Of a DNA stretch of 64,000 nucleotides, positions 36,701 to 49,030 are shown one piece after another. The stretch comes from Aulostomus chinensis (taxonomy: Eukaryota; Chordata; Actinopteri; Syngnathiformes; Aulostomidae). Every line of letters begins with the position of its first letter. Position 1 is the stretch's first letter. The notes beneath the pieces are model-generated. The model saw nothing but the letters and a program-made list of their open reading frames with translations, made no database searches and was not told the origin of the DNA. The DNA is taken from the NCBI GenBank assembly GCA_037954235.1, contig JBBMOA010000019.1, positions 16,369,805 to 16,433,804 on the forward strand, read 5' to 3'. Position numbers and translations under genes: made by a program.

Positions 36701-38502
36701 TCGTGGGGTTCCCTAGTGGACACACCGGCACCATGCTGCCTGCCTCGCTGGTTACCCTCAACACCTTTGCTTCACACATCCTGTTCGCAGGTAGGTGGTC
36801 CTCCTAAACCTAGAGGTCAGAGTTAATAAGCTTTTACTGGCAGTGTGTGACACCCATCATCATAAGCTGAAAAAAACAGAAATATTATGACTGCATGAGT
36901 GTTATAAACAAACCTGGCAGTCATGTGACACCTAGGGAAGCTCTCTGCAGCATTTCTTGGGTCCAGACCACAGAGTTTGCTGACGTCAATCTGGCAGCAT
37001 GATGACATGGAACAGTGAATTCTCAGCTGTGCACCATGTGGACGATAATTTAGTCCATCATAGCGAGAATCATGCTGTTGTGTAGTGATGAGGAGAAGCT
37101 CAGCGTGTCCTCTCAGCAACACTCAGGTTTGTGATTGTGTGTTTGACTTCTGTTGGCTCTACTTTTACAATCCTGAAAACAAAGAAAAACCAAGAGTACA
37201 GGGCTCGAACCCGGAACCTTCTTGCTGTGAGGTGACAGTGCTAACCACTGCACCACCGTGCCATCCTTACTGAATTATTTCCACACTCAATTGGAATCTT
37301 GAGTCTTGTGGATGTGTTGACTTTTGACGTGTGTGTGTGTTTGTTTGTCCTCAGTGAGTTGCCCCTTGCTGCTCTTCTGGCCCCTTGTGTGTGAGGTGCG
37401 TGGGAGCAAGGGAGGAAGAGTTTTTGGAGAAGAAGCCGAGGATGCTGTGATGGAGATGAGACTGAGGGAGAACCCTCAGCTGTTCAGCTCCGCCCTTCTT
37501 CAACTCTCATCACGCTACCTCTTTATTCATGGAGCACAGGTACCGCCATGGACTTAAAACCATAGTCCCCCTTGTGTATGTCTACTGATATGTGTGTGTA
37601 TGTATCACTTCACCCGGTGTGTATGTCACGTTCTCAGGTCTTTGCCTCAGTCTGTGCAGCTGCTATCCTCAGGAGACACCTAATGGTGTGGAAGGTTTTC
37701 GCACCCAAGTAAGTGCCTGGATGGATTTTCCGGCTCACACCACCTCACTGACAGTAAAGGCTTTAGAGGAGATGAACTCACTTCCTCTGGTCTGGACAGT
37801 CAACACACATTAGCAGCTCCGCAATCATGTAAACAACCACTGGAGATGACAAAAACTTTGACTCATCCCTTGTTTTTTTCAGTTATTACATCACAACCAC
37901 TTTAGTCACTACTTGTACTATTTACCACAACCATGCAACAGGAAATGCTGTTAAACGTGACACCTCATCAGGGAATGTCTTCACATGTGGAACCAATGTC
38001 CACTGGGACTCATGGATGAAGGGAAAAGGCTTTTAAGGTCAAAGGTCACTGACAAGTGCACATCGATGTGACATACAAACACTGTTATTTATAGTTTTAA
38101 ACCTCAATTTAGACACCCAACACAAAGACTTACAACTACTCATCAGGCTTTGCTTCGTGCCTGTGAGACTAAATCGAGGGTTTAAAAAGTCCTTCGAGTG
38201 TGCAAGAACATTTCCTGTGTCCTGTTTTTTTGAGCCTTTCTCCGACAAGCAACATCGCATGATCTGTTTCAGGGGAAAATGTTGAAAGCTCTGAAGGAAT
38301 ATTTAGATTAAAGTCCCATGTCGGGATGCTTGAATCAGCAGCAGTAGTGATGGGGATGTTTCGTGTCTGCAGGTTAATGTTCGAGGCTTCAGGGTTCCTG
38401 TTGAGCAGCGTGTTCCTGCTGCTCGGCGTCACACTAGTGCTGAGAGTGGACGTGGCTGTGGGCCGCTGGTTCAAGAGACTCATCCCTGATGCATCCAGGT
38501 AG
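30715..38502 (+). CDS. pigo: GPI ethanolamine phosphate transferase 3 (PIG-O)
   Basis: Adds ethanolamine phosphate to the third mannose of the GPI anchor in the ER, acting with PIGF. Eleven coding exons: 30715-31192, 31939-32082, 32599-32722, 32897-33056, 34584-34766, 34911-36501 (1.6 kb), 36587-36790, 37355-37539, 37638-37708, 38373-38502; the tenth coding junction set gives 3,270 bases and 1,089 residues, the length known for human PIGO. An N-terminal membrane anchor (about 5-31) is followed by a luminal alkaline-phosphatase-like domain: VLLIIDALKIDF (metal-ligand Asp70), DPPTTTMQR (nucleophile Thr region, 118-120), VVFMGDDTW (168-169), FLGVDHCGHRFGPDHP (224-228) and GDHGMTDTGDHGG (266-267). 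From about residue 420 many hydrophobic segments form the multi-pass C terminus. The acceptor of the large exon is GAAG, less common. ATG chosen because the family starts directly before the anchor. (The list gives ten intervals; I count ten coding exons.). Confidence 0.95.
33391..33784 (-). mobile_element. Tc1-like transposon, internally deleted, inverted ends kept
   Basis: The left end reads CACTCACATGCTACTTTATT and the right end is the complement of CACTCACTGGCCACTTTATT. Both are bordered by TA, the Tc1/mariner target. On the minus strand the C terminus of a Tc1 transposase is readable: WPPQSPGRNPIEHLWDVV, where the usual SPDLNPIEH has become SPGRNPIEH, then HIVDVQPTNLQKLCEAI and WTKMSEECFQQLV. 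The N-terminal DNA-binding part and most of the catalytic core are gone. It is a dead copy inside pigo. Confidence 0.85.
34023..34055. repeat. TG microsatellite
   Basis: GT/TG units with one TTT interruption, in the same pigo intron as the Tc1 remnant. Confidence 0.9.
37199..37264 (-). mobile_element. SINE head fragment in pigo intron
   Basis: On the minus strand: GGCACGGTGGTGCAGTGGTT, then CACAGCAAGAAGGTTCCGGG and TTCGAGCCC. This is the tRNA-like head of the family found at 43717 and 59607, without body or tail. The GGTTCGAGCCC-type B box region is preserved. Confidence 0.75.
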
Positions 38503-39116
38503 CGATGGTGCTCCTGCTGCCGGTGCTCCACCGCCACCGGTGCTCTACCGCTGCAGCCCACCAGAGCTCACTGTGCCACAGAGAGAGCGGACCTGGGGGT
38601 CCGACTGAAAAACATTTATCATTCATGTGTCAGCATGAGGAGCCGCACAAATGTGAATGCTGAGTTTGGCTGCGAGGGACTCGAGCATGTCAGATGATGG
38701 ACTTTTTTTAAACGGTGTTTCTGTTTTGGCAATAAGCTTGTTGTGACGCACCTTGCACGGTTCCTGATGTGAACGCCACACTTTGGACTAAAAGAAAAAA
38801 AATCCCAGATTGTCTCGCAAGAGGTTCAAAAAAAGCTACACACACACACACGCGTGCGTGCATGTACATGTCTGTCACTGCTGCCTCAGCGTTTAAACAA
38901 ATTTGGCCTTAGATCATTGAGATGTTTTCTATAAGACTTGGCCTTGACGTGACAGTTGCAGGTAGAACCGGCACTCGTGGATTGGTTCTGGATCCGCCTC
39001 TTTACTGGAGAAGTGGACGAGCTCCATGCGACTTTTTTTTTGTGGGGCGCAAAATGCGAAAATATGTTCGTTTGAAGTCTGATTCTCAGAATTCTCATAT
39101 TTATTTGCCTTTTCGG

Positions 39117-39122
39117 AATAAA
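39117..39122 (+). promoter_or_regulatory. Candidate pigo polyadenylation signal
   Basis: AATAAA about 615 bases after the pigo stop codon, followed by a T-rich stretch. It is the first canonical hexamer noticed downstream of the stop. Confidence 0.4.
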
Positions 39123-41839
39123 CTTCTTCTTTTTTTTTCTCCTCACAAATCTATCTACTCCTGAAATGAGTCATTCTGAGAGGTCAGAACCTGCTTCTAA
39201 ATCAGAGTCCTGAGAGAAAAAAATCAGAATTTGTTTTATTTCCACCTCCAAAAATGTTGGCACGGTCCTGATCCTCTTCCATACTTCCCAACCAACGTTC
39301 TTGGGAACAGACTCACATTTACTTCTGATACCCTGAAGTCTTTCAACCACTGACTGCTTCAGACGAGTCACGTGACAGCAGCTGGTTTATACAGCAGAGG
39401 TACGACCGTGTCACCTGTCATGTGACTCTACCGGAGGCGGAGGGGGAGGAAGTCAGTGGTCGAATCAGTAGAAGTTAATGAGTCTTTTTATCAGAACATT
39501 TTCTTAGCAGACCATCTAGACCAAACCAGCCCCCTGCAGGGAAGCCGAGAACGGACGACATGGCGTTAATTAATTTTCCTGTCGTTACCTTGTGAAGGCT
39601 TGATCTTATCTCATCATCACAAATTAACAAAGCCAGTTCAAGTTAGTTAAAAAAAAACGTCACTGCTGTCTGACGATGACCAGTTAGTTGTACCGTTTTG
39701 TCAAGAGAAGACAATTTTCCAGTTTTCGTGAGACCTGATAGCAGGTGAATTTTCTCTTTAGTGAGATGATGTCATGGGCTCATTATTCCCGTCACCCTGA
39801 GGTAGCGAAGCCTTTCTCCGCTTCCGTGTCTTCAGACGACGCCATCAACTATCCACGCCACCAGTACATAAACGCGTGTTCTCCGTTTGCAGGAGTCCAT
39901 CTAAGTGCATTACAGCGTGTCTGTGTCTGCTGAGGAACTTTTCCATTTTTATATGTTTTGTATTTTCAAAAAATAACCAGTTTTTCGGGTTACTGCCAAT
40001 TCATGTATTCATAGCGTGTTGTATTTTTTTTGTCTTTTTAACTTTTTGGGTACTGCTGCGGTCTTTAACTATGTCCATTGTTATTACAATTATTATAATT
40101 ATTTGGTTCCTAACTTCAATGCCTATTTATAATTAATATTTTTATTAATTACAATTGATACATTTTTTTAACTAAAATAAAACTTTTCTTAATTAGGCCT
40201 CATACCCCCCCCCCTCCCCCCTCCTGGAGTAGGTGCAGAGCTTTAATGAATATCTTTCTTTGGTGTGTGTATGATGTCATCAAGTTGGGGGGGGGGGGGG
40301 TCATTAAATCCAGAACTGTTGGCAGTTAATTTATTCCTGCAGGAGAGTGGAAGACGGGTCACTAGTCAGCAGCTAAAGCTCATTAGCTAATGCACAATAC
40401 GGACGAGACGTTTGAGCTCAGGTTGAATCAGCGCCGCCGCTGCAGCGGCGGGCGTGGCGCCGATCTGGTTTGGTTGAGTGATGACGAGGCAATGTGCGTT
40501 TCAGTTTGGACAAACAAAAGTTTAATATATAAATAATAAAAATGAATTTTGTGAAAACTGTAATAAAACTTTTTACTTGATGTGCATTTGCAGTATTTCT
40601 GATTCTGATGGTCGTTCATGTTCTGTTTTAATTTATGACCTCGCATCAAACGCTACTTTATTTATTGTTGTATCGCAAACTATTTATAAGCATACAAGTA
40701 GCCGGTGATGTTTTATTCATCGATCGGTTGAGTCGATGGTGGATATGGATTCAGCCATGAGATTTTACTGCCCATCAGTCAAACGTGCTTCATTCATTAT
40801 TCACCGGGACTTTCCACAGTTCCAATTCCCAGAACTCTGTGTTGCTGAACATTAGCAAATGACAAATTCCCTTCAAAAATTGTCCCGCGCGCTATCATTC
40901 AGTCACATTTCAGTGGAAGGAATAACGGTCCTCTTTGCAGGAAAACAAAAGATTGGAAGAGACGTCTACTTCCTTATTGGTTTTATTGAGCGACGGATAA
41001 TAAAAATGAGGAATTATCAGTCAAAAGCAAACAGAACTGTTCATGTCAACAGTGGGACGGCAGTCGAATCAACCAGCTCCTTCTGACGTGGAAAAACAGC
41101 CACAACAACATCAAATCTGTATTTGGTGACAGTTACAATTAAAAATCCCCCCCCCCCCTCCAAAAAAAACAAAGGTTGAAGATGTCAAATTTTAAAAAGA
41201 TCGTTGCCAAATTCTTCATGATGTTTTCTGTACTGGGTGGCGACTTGCAGATTTTTTTTTATACATCATTTTTCTCCAAATCACAGAATGAAACAGGACA
41301 TTAGATGAATTTAAAAGAAAGAACTGGACGCCTTCAGCGAACAACTGAAGTGGAGTCATTTATGCCTCGTCATCAGCACCATTTATGGGCATAATAACAG
41401 GAGGAACCTTCAAAATTCAGCTGAAAAAAAAAAACATAAAAATCAACCAACATCCAGTTAAACTGGTGTAGGACCAGAGTCTGTGAGCCTTGCAGAACCT
41501 GCACGCTGTATTCTTATTGTTCCTATTTTGTCCAATGATCTGAAAACTTTTTAAACTTGGAATTCTTGGAGCCTGCGCACACGAGTTCCATTTTCAAAAA
41601 CCTGAACCCTACAATTAACTTTATTCTTTCTAATACTTCATATTTTACTGTAAGGAAACATTAAAAAATTACATGATAAACCAGGCCATTGGGGATCCGT
41701 GTGCAGTCATCAGAAGGTGTGAGACTGTCGCTGCGAAATAAGTTGGACATCAAAGCGTTGTTTTTCAGGAGCTCTGTCATCCTTTTGTGAGATTTTTAAT
41801 CTTTTAAAGGAAATAAATGTGCTTTTTTTTTTTGACCAG
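39123..41839. other. Intergenic, no gene seen
   Basis: AT-rich sequence with poly-C at 40205 and 41147 and poly-G at 40287. Short open frames here have no family resemblance or codon pattern worth reporting. Confidence 0.5.
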
Positions 41840-42593
41840 GCAATGTGCATAAGACTTCTATCGTCAGAGATTCTGATGGGGGACGGATTTTGCTGCGCTG
41901 GCACCTCAGCTGTTGAGATTAAAGCAGCAGTACAGGAACGCAAATCTAAATCAGCGTCTTCTCGTCAGGTTAAGAACATTATGGTTCTGCAAGCACGCGG
42001 TTTTAGTTCTGTTGTGTTTTTTTTTGGGTCATGGTTTTGGTTTCAGTCCAGTTTTTGTTTCTACATGAAGGAGAACGTTCTGCAATGGAAAAATATAAGC
42101 GAGCCTTGGTGCTGCTGCTGATGATGGCGAGCACACGCACTCATCTCTGCACCTTCTCAGCGACCTGCTCTACCTTTCCTCTCCTTGTCGACTTGTAGAA
42201 ACTAAACCTCAGGCTGACTATCCAACAGTTTGCTTTGCCCGGTTCAGTTTTGCATCCTGGTATGAATGTGGGCGCCGACACATTCCTGCTGGCTCCAGCT
42301 CCGACTCTCTGTCTGAAGGAAGAATTCATGGAGCTCGTGCTCAAAAGAACAGAGGTAAGTGGGTCGCTGATTGTTGCTTTGTAGCACACGAGTTTGACAG
42401 GTTGTATTTTGACAGAAAAGATGCTTTTAATAGCTCTTACGTCTTCTTTTGCCTCGCTGGATTTTCAAAGCTGTTTCAAAGACTTTTTTTTTTTTTCCAC
42501 TTACAGATGTCACGCTTCCCTGGATCGGCTGCCTTGAATACAAATAAGCACATATTCACACCAGTGAGCTGTGTTTATAGGGATTTACTGTAA
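41840..42593 (+). other. Speculative three-exon open reading frame, function unknown
   Basis: Three splice-bounded open segments join in one frame. Segment 1, 41840-41968 (129 bp), follows a poly-T tract and GACCAG, and ends CGTCAG before GTTAAG. Segment 2, 42199-42354 (156 bp), follows a long pyrimidine tract ending TTGTAG, and ends AGAG before GTAAGT. Segment 3 starts at 42507 after a T14-rich tract and TTACAG, and ends at a TAA at 42591-42593. All three junctions are phase 0 and the introns are 230 and 152 bp, normal for a fish. The predicted 123 or so residues contain short strings such as SAVEIKAAVQERKSKS and LCLKEEFMELVLKRTE. I recognise no family. An upstream first exon was not found and no strong polyadenylation signal follows. 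It may be a real small gene, a non-coding transcript, or chance. Confidence 0.2.
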
Positions 42594-43716
42594 AACAAAC
42601 AAACAAAAAAACAGCAAAAATGTTTGCTACATAAAAACAATCTCTGCATCTTTACTCACTAACAGCCACTTGAAACCATGCTATTTGGGGTTTTGGTCCT
42701 CTTGCGTGTGTGTCACCATCGCTAGCGTGTAGCGTATCTAGGATCTAATTGCTCCTCCTAATCAGACGAAGAACCCTCCGGACAACAATCGCTGCATTTC
42801 AGCTGCGCGGACTATTAAAGTCAGACCAATTTGTATTATGAGGATGTAGAAATCATCCGGCTCTACTCTTTGATCTTCTAAGGTTGGAGAACAGGGCTTT
42901 GATCTTTCCGCATGGGATCTGACTTCAAAAATGTTTTGATGATATCGTCATCACCACTTTCTGTTGCTGAGTGTCTGGACTGAAGTAACGGGAGGAACAT
43001 TTCAGCCATTACATCACAACAACAACGCTTCAGTTGTTCCGTAGAAGAGATCTCTGAGTCTTCAAATGTTGGCTAGGTTATCAATAAGGCTGTCAAACAA
43101 TGAATCAATTCAGTTACTTGTCGGTAATCAATTAATCGAAATGAATCCCATGTACTGTAACTGAACAATGTGAATATTATAAATAGAACTGTCAAAAACG
43201 GTATCTGTAGAAATTGATTGCATTTTCTGTACCTGAACAATTTAAACACAAGTAGGACCGTCAAAAAAATTAATCTATTTAGTCACATTTAGTGGATTCA
43301 CTTTTTAAAATGAATGAGTTTTTCTATAATTACTTCACTGTAATGAATCAGTTGTTTCGTCGACCCAAATATTACAGTATACTTTACAACCCCGTACTTT
43401 CATTTTCCCTTTCTGTCACATAAAATCAAGCAATATCAGACATGAGGGTGCAGCCTTCCTTTCGCCATCAATAACGGCAGTAAAGTCATCCTCCAGGATG
43501 AGATCAGTGTGTAACACAACACACATAAGTGCCACACTGGCTGCATTTCATTTTACTATCATTTTATCTGCTTGTCTTAACGGCGTCCTGAAAAATCCCC
43601 ATCAGTGCTGTGGCAAACGCCTCCACACCGGTGTTATGGTGAGAACTGCTTCCCTGTTGAAAAGGCAGAAATGTTGAAGATAATTTTTTTTAAAACGTAT
43701 CGCATTTCAAAAAGGT
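42594..43716. other. Intergenic, no gene seen
   Basis: AT-rich sequence with two loosely similar stretches around 43110-43300 (TCAATTCAGTTAC, CTGTACCTGAACAAT), possibly a small old repeat. No coding signal. Confidence 0.5.
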
Positions 43717-44086
43717 GGCACGGTGGTGCAGTGGTCAGCGCTGTCACCTCACAGCAAGAAGGTTCCAGGTTCGAGCCCCGGCTCCATCACAGGGTCTTTC
43801 TGTGTGGAGTCTCCATGTTCTCCCTGTTCCTGTGTGGGTTCTCTCTGGTACTCCAGCTTCCTCCCACAGTCCAAAGACATCAAGAGGGGACGAGGCTGAT
43901 TGATACTCTAAATTGACTGTAGGTGTGACTGTGAGTGTGAATGGTTGTCTGTCTCTATGTGTTGGCCCTGTGATGGACTGGTGACCTGTCCAGGGTGAAC
44001 CTCGCCTCTCGCCTTAAGGCTCCAGGGATAAGCTTCACCCCCCTGTGACCCTTAACAGGATAAGAGATATAGAAATGGATGGATGG
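43717..44086 (+). mobile_element. Full-length tRNA-headed SINE ending in ATGG repeats
   Basis: Begins GGCACGGTGGTGCAGTGGTC, has the B box GGTTCGAGCCCCGGCTCC, body TCCTCCCACAGTCCAAAGAC and GATTGATACTCTAAATTGAC, tail GATGGACTGGTGACCTGTCC, and ends AAATGGATGGATGG. This is one of the best-preserved heads of the family here. Flanks TTTCAAAA and TATCAAAA could be an imperfect target duplication. Confidence 0.85.
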
Positions 44087-46549
44087 TATATCAAAACCCA
44101 TCTTGACAGTTAGTCTCCTCTTTAATAAATACAGAAACTCAATGTGCCTTCAGTAAAAAGTTCAGGGGAAAAAATTCCCAAGACTGTCTCTGCCAGGTGG
44201 TGCAATAATCTTATCGAGATTAAGAAGAAAGAACATAATGCAAGAATGGGCTTAAAATACAACAAAAGGATCACACAGAAAGAGGCGGCGTACAGATGTC
44301 CGACTGCAGAAGACACTGAGAAACTAATCAGGACTTTAGGACATATTTTGGCTGTAATTTGTTTTGACAGAACCACCTAAACCAGGATGCAGCTCTCCAG
44401 GTTTTCCAGCTTAGCAAAGCCTGGAGCAGCAGGCCTAGCTGGTGTAGATAATATTACAGATGGCACACACAGATGGACTATCATATCCGAGCTTTGGGCA
44501 CCAAACAGCAGAAACACACACACACACACGGTCACTGACAGCAGCTAGAACATAAACAATGAGACTTAAGAAAACAATCCCCAAATCTGACATGCTCGAC
44601 GCCCTCAACTTGGGTTCTTTCCATTTGTTTTTCTGTAAAATATCTGTCTGGATATTTAATAACATACTTACGTTCACAGCGAGCAGAAATGGTGCTCTGA
44701 TGCACCACATTATAAATAGATTTCCACGGTGGATCGAACCGAATGAGACGAACACAATAGACACTAGACAGGCGAACGGTTGTTTCACTCCTGAGAGGGA
44801 GAGAAGCTGCTTGTAGGCATTTGAAGTGTGAGAGGCAAGGTTCTGATAAGAGAGGCGATCTCGTCCAATTTTGTTTAGAAAGAGGATTTGAGCAGCTGAT
44901 AAAGGTTTCCATGCTCGTGGGAGCTGGTCCGTGCTCTCTTCCCTTTTTTGAAAAGGTCACAGGAACAACGTGATGGTGTGCGGAGGATGTGGTTGCTGTT
45001 GACCATGCGGCGAGGAAAAGGTCTGTTTGTTGAGGTCAATGTAAAATAACAGAAAACTACTCGGAAATTTCTCTTTTTTTGTGCCTTTATCGACTCTCTT
45101 TTTTGTAGGTGACTTACAGAAACTGACAGAAAATCATTCGACGGTTAATTTGACTCTCCTGTGCTCTGATTTGGTTCTGGCATTAATGTGCACAAGTATT
45201 TAGTCCTCTGCCCCCAAAATGTATTATATTACTGATAACTCATTATCATTACTTTGATTAATACTCCCTACCAATGTAATAGGTCACTTATCTCATTATT
45301 TTACTCATAACACATTTTGTTCCCCACATAAAGATCGACACAATTCATTCGTTACTTTTTTGCTTGTTGTAACTGAAAAATCCCTTTTTGTCGGCCTCTT
45401 TTTTTTGCCCAGCTGTTGGTAGCTGCAGGCGGCTCACCTTTGCTGGGGTCAGTTCCCACGAGCTTCCCAGTGTGGGGTGTGGTTGTAGGAGTTTCAGGAG
45501 GTTTGAGGTTGTATTTTTGCTGGTGGAGAGAGTCTCGTCAGTCCTGGACACTATTTCTCATCCGACATTGAGATTTTTAATGTCATTGTGTTCATATTTA
45601 AACTCTTTTTATGCTAGGAAAAATAATTATAGAACTAATAAACTAGCTAGGCTAGCTAGATACACTAAAAGGCCTCAAATTTAGTGTCAGTTTTGAATGA
45701 GACTTTCTCCTAATGTGTTCATTAAAGAGACGTCAGGGATGTTATTTGCTTAATTTTTTATAACATTTAATAATCAATATGAATTTAAATGCATTTTGTG
45801 AATTTAGTTACATCATTCATTAGCAGCCTGCACGGTAGCATTAAGCTAACGTCACAGTGGCTGTAAACAGGTTAGGGGCCACGTGATATGTAAAACCTGA
45901 GACACATATTCTGAATATGCTCTGTTCTTGTATAAATCAATTCACCCAAAACTCAAATGATAGCAGCACTCCACATGTTTTCATTGGAAAGTGCTAAGTT
46001 CCAAAAAAAAAAGGGAAGCCATTTTCTAAAGCTCCAGCTGGAACATGTTTAGATGACCTGTTATGACCATGTCAAGTTGGAATGATAGTGGAATATTAGT
46101 GTGCATAGCCAAAGTCACGGTTCTGCTGTTTTAGAGCCGCTCGGCTACCGCAGCCGTCCCTGAGCCATTGTTTGGCTCAGTAAACAGTGTGAACTCAAAA
46201 GCACGACTCTGAAAACAGTTAAGGTAACAAGCGAGGTTTACTTGGCAAAAACAAGAAGGCAGATGTCTGTAGGCAGGCAGTCGGAGCAGGCAGCCTCACT
46301 GGAATGGGCCATAAACAAGATAAATAAGCAGACTGAAAACAAAAAGGCCAGGCAAGGGTCGAAAAACAAGGCAGGAGAACACTACAGGTCTGATTACATA
46401 ACTGACGATACGAAGAGCTGGTGGAATGTGAAAAATACCCACAAATGTAGAACTCCCATAGACTGTTGCAGTAGAGCAAATGTAGGGAAACTGTCTGCTT
46501 GTACCGACGCCATCGATCCATCCGCCATATCGTTTATCATGTCGAGGGT

Positions 46550-46632
46550 CGTGAGGGCTGGAGTCAATACCAGCCGACACGAGGCCAGGGGCGGGGTTCA
46601 TCCAGGAAGGGTCGCCGCTCCATCACGGCGCT
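46550..46632 (-). repeat. Degraded SINE/LINE tail fragment
   Basis: The minus strand reads CCTTCCTGGATGAACCCCGC then CCCTGGCCTCGTGTCGGCTGG and TATTGACTCCAGC. This matches the tail module (CGTCCAGGGTGAACCCCGCC, CAGCTGGGATAGGCTCCAGC) present in the SINEs at 54177 and 59607. No head is attached. Confidence 0.45.
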
Positions 46633-47592
46633 AACTACCCTTCAACATTCACTTTCTGCTCTAGTCCCAATGGATTCATTTTACAACTTTGAAACATTCA
46701 TTTGTTATGAACATAAATCCAACACCCTATTCTGCCTGACTGATCAGTTTAAATCCATTTCAGCCTTATTTTACGTCTTGCAGCACCATTAACTTATATT
46801 GCCTTTCAACAAAAAGAAATTGAAGACAAGAAGTTGGAGAAAATGAAATTCTGATTATGTCCAAGAATCCCTCCTCGTGTTGTACAAACAAGAAGAAAAT
46901 GTAATCATTTCATTTCATATCATTTCCAGGGGATTCACTCCTCCATGGTAGATGAAGTACTAAACCTCAGCTGGCCACTACCTTGTGCCGGTTTCCTTCA
47001 TAAGACAAAAATAACTATGAACTCACTGTGGTGGAAGTTTTTAAATTAGTTTTTTTTCTTTTATACATCTAGCAGACAATGACTTTAAAACAAATATTAT
47101 CCTGCCTTCCGAGTTGGAATTCCAACCCAGAGATTTCCGACCTCTGGGATTTAATTGCAGTTGCTACGCAGGATAACCTGGAAACGCTGTCAGCTAGTTA
47201 CTAAATACGTATATGAAAACACATAAACAGAAGCGCACATCCAAATGTGTGTTTAACTTTCAACAAGCATGTTTATTGATGACATTAAGTCAGATTTGGA
47301 GCTCTGGAATGATCTTCTGACCAGTATTTAGTGTGCGTTGCAGCACTGAAATCTCACCTTGTTTTTGATGACGTTTGTGTTTTAGTTTTATTCCCGTACA
47401 CCCACACACTCACACACACAACAAACTCCCACAAATATGAATTTCAAATTAAAGCATGTATGTGGCGTCTTACTTTTCCCCAGCTGCCAGGTAATCCTCT
47501 GCATTAGTCTCAGCTGTTCCTTCCTCTTCTTCTCTCGGGGAATATTTTTCCTCTCAGTGACTCCTGAGATCCCAGTCTTCCAAACACCATGG

Positions 47593-47593
47593 A

Positions 47594-47655
<62 letters not shown>
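47593..47655. repeat. CT then CA microsatellite
   Basis: About seven CT units pass directly into about 24 CA units. The open frames across it are low-complexity artefacts. Confidence 0.95.
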
Positions 47656-47659
<4 letters not shown>

Positions 47660-48469
47660 ATCCCAGATGCCACTTCACTGCCTAAAGGCAGCGATAACTC
47701 TGCCAAATTACAGTTTAACAGCCCCCCCGATACTAGTTGAAATTTTGGTGAGTGTATTTTCAGGCTTAGCATGACAAGAGTTGTTCTGAATCCACCGTAC
47801 ATCTGTGGTGCGTCGCTGAAGGAAACCTCTATGTTTCCATCAATTATTATAAACCTGACACTGTATCTCTGACTATTAAAGGGAATGATAGTTTCCAAAC
47901 TTTCCTATGTCTACGCGATTGGTAATTTACTGGTCATCTGTCGGCCTCAAACGTTAGTCACTAAATTGAATCTTCTTCCGGTGACAGACCCAGGTAGTCC
48001 ATCTCAGTATCTTTTTAGCATGGTTATCTTGGTCCCGATCAATAATTTTGACTCACAAATAGGAAAAAAAAGGTGAACGTACCAGAGTTCACGTAATCCC
48101 CAGGGGTGATTAAAAAAAACAACAACACACGGAGCCAGTTTATTGCTGGCTTTAGTAACGCTATGGCAAACACAGCTAACTAAACCATGCTACTGACACT
48201 CATTGACAGTGTGTAGGACTTCAGGGTCACACAGGCTCTGTATGTGTAACTGCAGTGCATTTACATATAAATGAACATCTACTACACTCAAGCCCTGACC
48301 ACATGAGCTCCTACAATGCTCATTAAGCTAATCGATAACAGGTAAATCTTCTTGCATGTCACCATAGACTATATAGAGCCAAAGACTGTGGCGACGTTCC
48401 TGTGCGGGCAATTGTCAGCGACTTGTCACTGTGTTCAATTATCCATCTTTTGCCAGGACTCTAAGTTGC

Positions 48470-49030
48470 ACGCAGCCAAGCTACCGACTTCTGCTTAACC
48501 CTCTGCTCACTTTAATGTGGATGAGTAATTTAATCAATTGGCTGCTCCAGAGTTTCCAAATAGTATCAGTCCAAGTGGATCAAGTTTTGATTTTGAAACA
48601 AGTGATTTTGCAATGGTTTTCTGACATTCAAGACAAATTAACCATTTTTATTTAAGAATAATGAGGGTGTCAACTACTGACATGCTAGCCACCTTTGGAC
48701 CCTTAATTTTATGGTTCTTCTAGACATTCCAAATGCTATCAAGCCAAATGGCCCAACTTCTGATCTCATTTCACAGTGGTTCTGTTGCACACAACATCTG
48801 TCCAGTTTTACAGCTGCAACAGAAACATGGAATAAGCTGCTGCTACATTGACTACCTCTGCTTAGCCCTTGGCTATCTTGAGTGGTGGCTGAATAATTTA
48901 TACCATATTGCTCTCAGAGACTTTACATATTTTGTTGAACCAAATGGACAAAACTCTGATACTGAAACAAATTTGGGTACCGTGGTTGTGTGACACTCAA
49001 AACAATTTATCTATCATTGTACAGCTTAAA
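48470..49030. repeat. Old tandem repeat, about three diverged copies
   Basis: Copy 1 (about 48470-48655) and copy 3 (about 48826-49030) align along most of their length: CTGCTTAACCCT/CTGCTTAGCCCT, GAGTAATTTA/GAATAATTTA, CCAAGTGGA/CCAAATGGA, TGAAACAA in both, TGACATTCAAGACAA/TGACACTCAAAACAA. A shorter, more diverged copy 2 (about 48665-48825) keeps TTCCAAATGCTATCAAG, CCAAATGGC and GTGGTTCTG. The period is about 170-190 bases. No function is implied. Confidence 0.6.

Noticed and set aside
46200..46420. Possible LTR-retrotransposon piece with repeated AGGCAG/CAAGG words
   Set aside because: No long terminal repeats, primer-binding site or protein similarity could be supported.
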